This document shows, piece after piece, positions 6,005-7,709 of a DNA stretch of 7,709 bases. The notes beneath the pieces were generated by a model that saw nothing but the letters and a program-made list of their open reading frames with translations, did not search any database and was not told where the DNA came from. A program made the translations under genes and the position numbers. Location of the stretch: contig JAFCES010000019.1 of the NCBI GenBank assembly GCA_017609045.1, positions 1-7,709 on the forward strand. Reading direction: 5' to 3'. The stretch is from Candidatus Pacearchaeota archaeon (GTDB taxonomy: Archaea; Nanobdellota; Nanobdellia; Pacearchaeales; GW2011-AR1). Within the stretch, counting starts at the first letter, position 1. The number at the start of each line of letters is the position of its first letter.

Positions 6005-6295
6005 ATGGAATTGAAAAAAATTGGTGTTTTAAGCTTAGGAAAAATAGCTGGTTTAATGGGACTAGTAGCAGGAATCATAGCTGTCATCATTCTAACTGTA
6101 ATACAGAAAATTCTGACAGGCTTGCCTACAGCCCAACTTGCAATGTCAGAACTTTACTCATTGAGCCTAAAAACAGCATTAATAATACCTTTGTATTATG
6201 CTGTGATTGGTTTTATATGGGGGACAGTAATAGCGTTAATCTACAATTTAGCAGCAAAATATATTGGTGGCATAAAGTTTGAGTTGAAAAAATAA
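6005..6295 (+). CDS. Small two-helix membrane protein
   Basis: A 96-residue protein from ATG 6005. A short basic N-terminus (MELKKIGVLS) precedes a first membrane helix (about 14-34); a loop with PTAQLAMSEL follows; the second helix (about 57-81) ends in YNLAAKYIGGIKFEL. The N-terminal KKIGVLSLGKIAG and the C-terminal YNLxAxxxGGIxxEL resemble a family of small bacterial and archaeal transmembrane proteins (DUF3566-like) of unknown function; this match is from memory and only moderate. The gene starts 2 nt after the DUF1003 stop, behind a strong SD, so the two proteins are probably made together in the membrane. The 3' end converges on gatD with a 15-bp gap. Confidence 0.82.
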   Translation: MELKKIGVLSLGKIAGLMGLVAGIIAVIILTVIQKILTGLPTAQLAMSELYSLSLKTALIIPLYYAVIGFIWGTVIALIYNLAAKYIGGIKFELKK

Positions 6296-6310
6296 GTTTT
6301 CTGGTTTTCT

Positions 6311-6312
<2 letters not shown>
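6296..6312 (+). terminator. Possible T-rich archaeal terminator after the membrane-protein pair
   Basis: Directly after the stop codon comes a T-rich stretch (GTTTTCTGGTTTTCTTTA), the kind of signal that ends archaeal transcripts without a hairpin. On the other strand, gatD transcripts would meet TTATTTTTTC (6295-6286). The base bias of the genome makes T-tracts common, so support is weak. Confidence 0.35.
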
Positions 6313-7594
<1,282 letters not shown>

Positions 7595-7615
7595 AATAAA
7601 ATTTAGAGAAGAAGA

Positions 7616-7623
7616 TATATAAA
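7616..7623 (-). promoter_or_regulatory. TATA box of gatD
   Basis: The minus strand reads TTTATATA, exactly 21 nt from ATG 7594. It lies inside the longer reading frame that begins at 7663 and so argues for the shorter start. Confidence 0.73.
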
Positions 7624-7709
7624 GCTTATCACAAAAATGATTCATTAAAACAAATGCCACCACTAAACTTTGCCCTCTTTCTCAATTGCAACTAATCGCT
7701 GTTATGTCT

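Noticed and set aside
7595..7663. Twenty-three-codon extension of gatD from ATG 7663
   Set aside because: The TATA octamer 7616-7623 lies inside it, and GatD proteins start near the MEPKPG segment.
7682..7709. Possible 3' end of another minus-strand gene (eight codons then TGA)
   Set aside because: Too short to identify or to distinguish from chance. The 86 bp at 7624-7709 otherwise show no RNA gene, repeat or clear promoter.

Overview
The window comes from a compact, AT-rich archaeal genome. The archaeal-only amidotransferase pair GatD/GatE, an archaeal-type AspRS without the bacterial GAD insert, and TATA-box promoters all point to Archaea. The lysine-rich proteins, very small intergenic gaps and leaderless genes suggest a small-genome lineage such as DPANN, but the phylum cannot be fixed from this sequence.

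Layout, left to right: a gatC-like gene (minus, stop codon probably on the window edge); aspS (minus); a DUF1846-family gene (minus); gatE (minus); an unknown 91-codon gene coupled to a short nitrilase-superfamily gene (both minus, ATGA overlap); a divergent promoter region; a plus-strand pair of membrane proteins (DUF1003 family, then a two-helix protein); and gatD (minus, convergent with the pair). No gene-free stretch exceeds about 115 bases.

The theme is tRNA-dependent amidation. AspRS carries the His/Pro pair (H24, P83) of non-discriminating enzymes, so it probably makes Asp-tRNA(Asn) as well as Asp-tRNA(Asp). The adjacent GatC-like protein would belong to the amidotransferase that converts this to Asn-tRNA(Asn). 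GatD and GatE convert Glu-tRNA(Gln) to Gln-tRNA(Gln), but here they lie about 1.8 kb apart under separate promoters, and GatE lacks its AspRS-like (GAD) insertion domain.

Promoter structure is unusually uniform. Seven TATA-like octamers each lie exactly 21 nt from an ATG, which implies leaderless mRNAs. The rule corrects two start codons (nitrilase-like gene, gatD) and exposes the oddest feature. In front of aspS a perfect 23-bp tandem duplication of the first 23 nt of the gene places a second ATG at the leaderless position. It opens an 8-codon ORF (MKRSYIAE, stop) whose TGA overlaps the real aspS ATG. As written, AspRS would have to be made by termination-reinitiation, unless the duplication is an assembly error.
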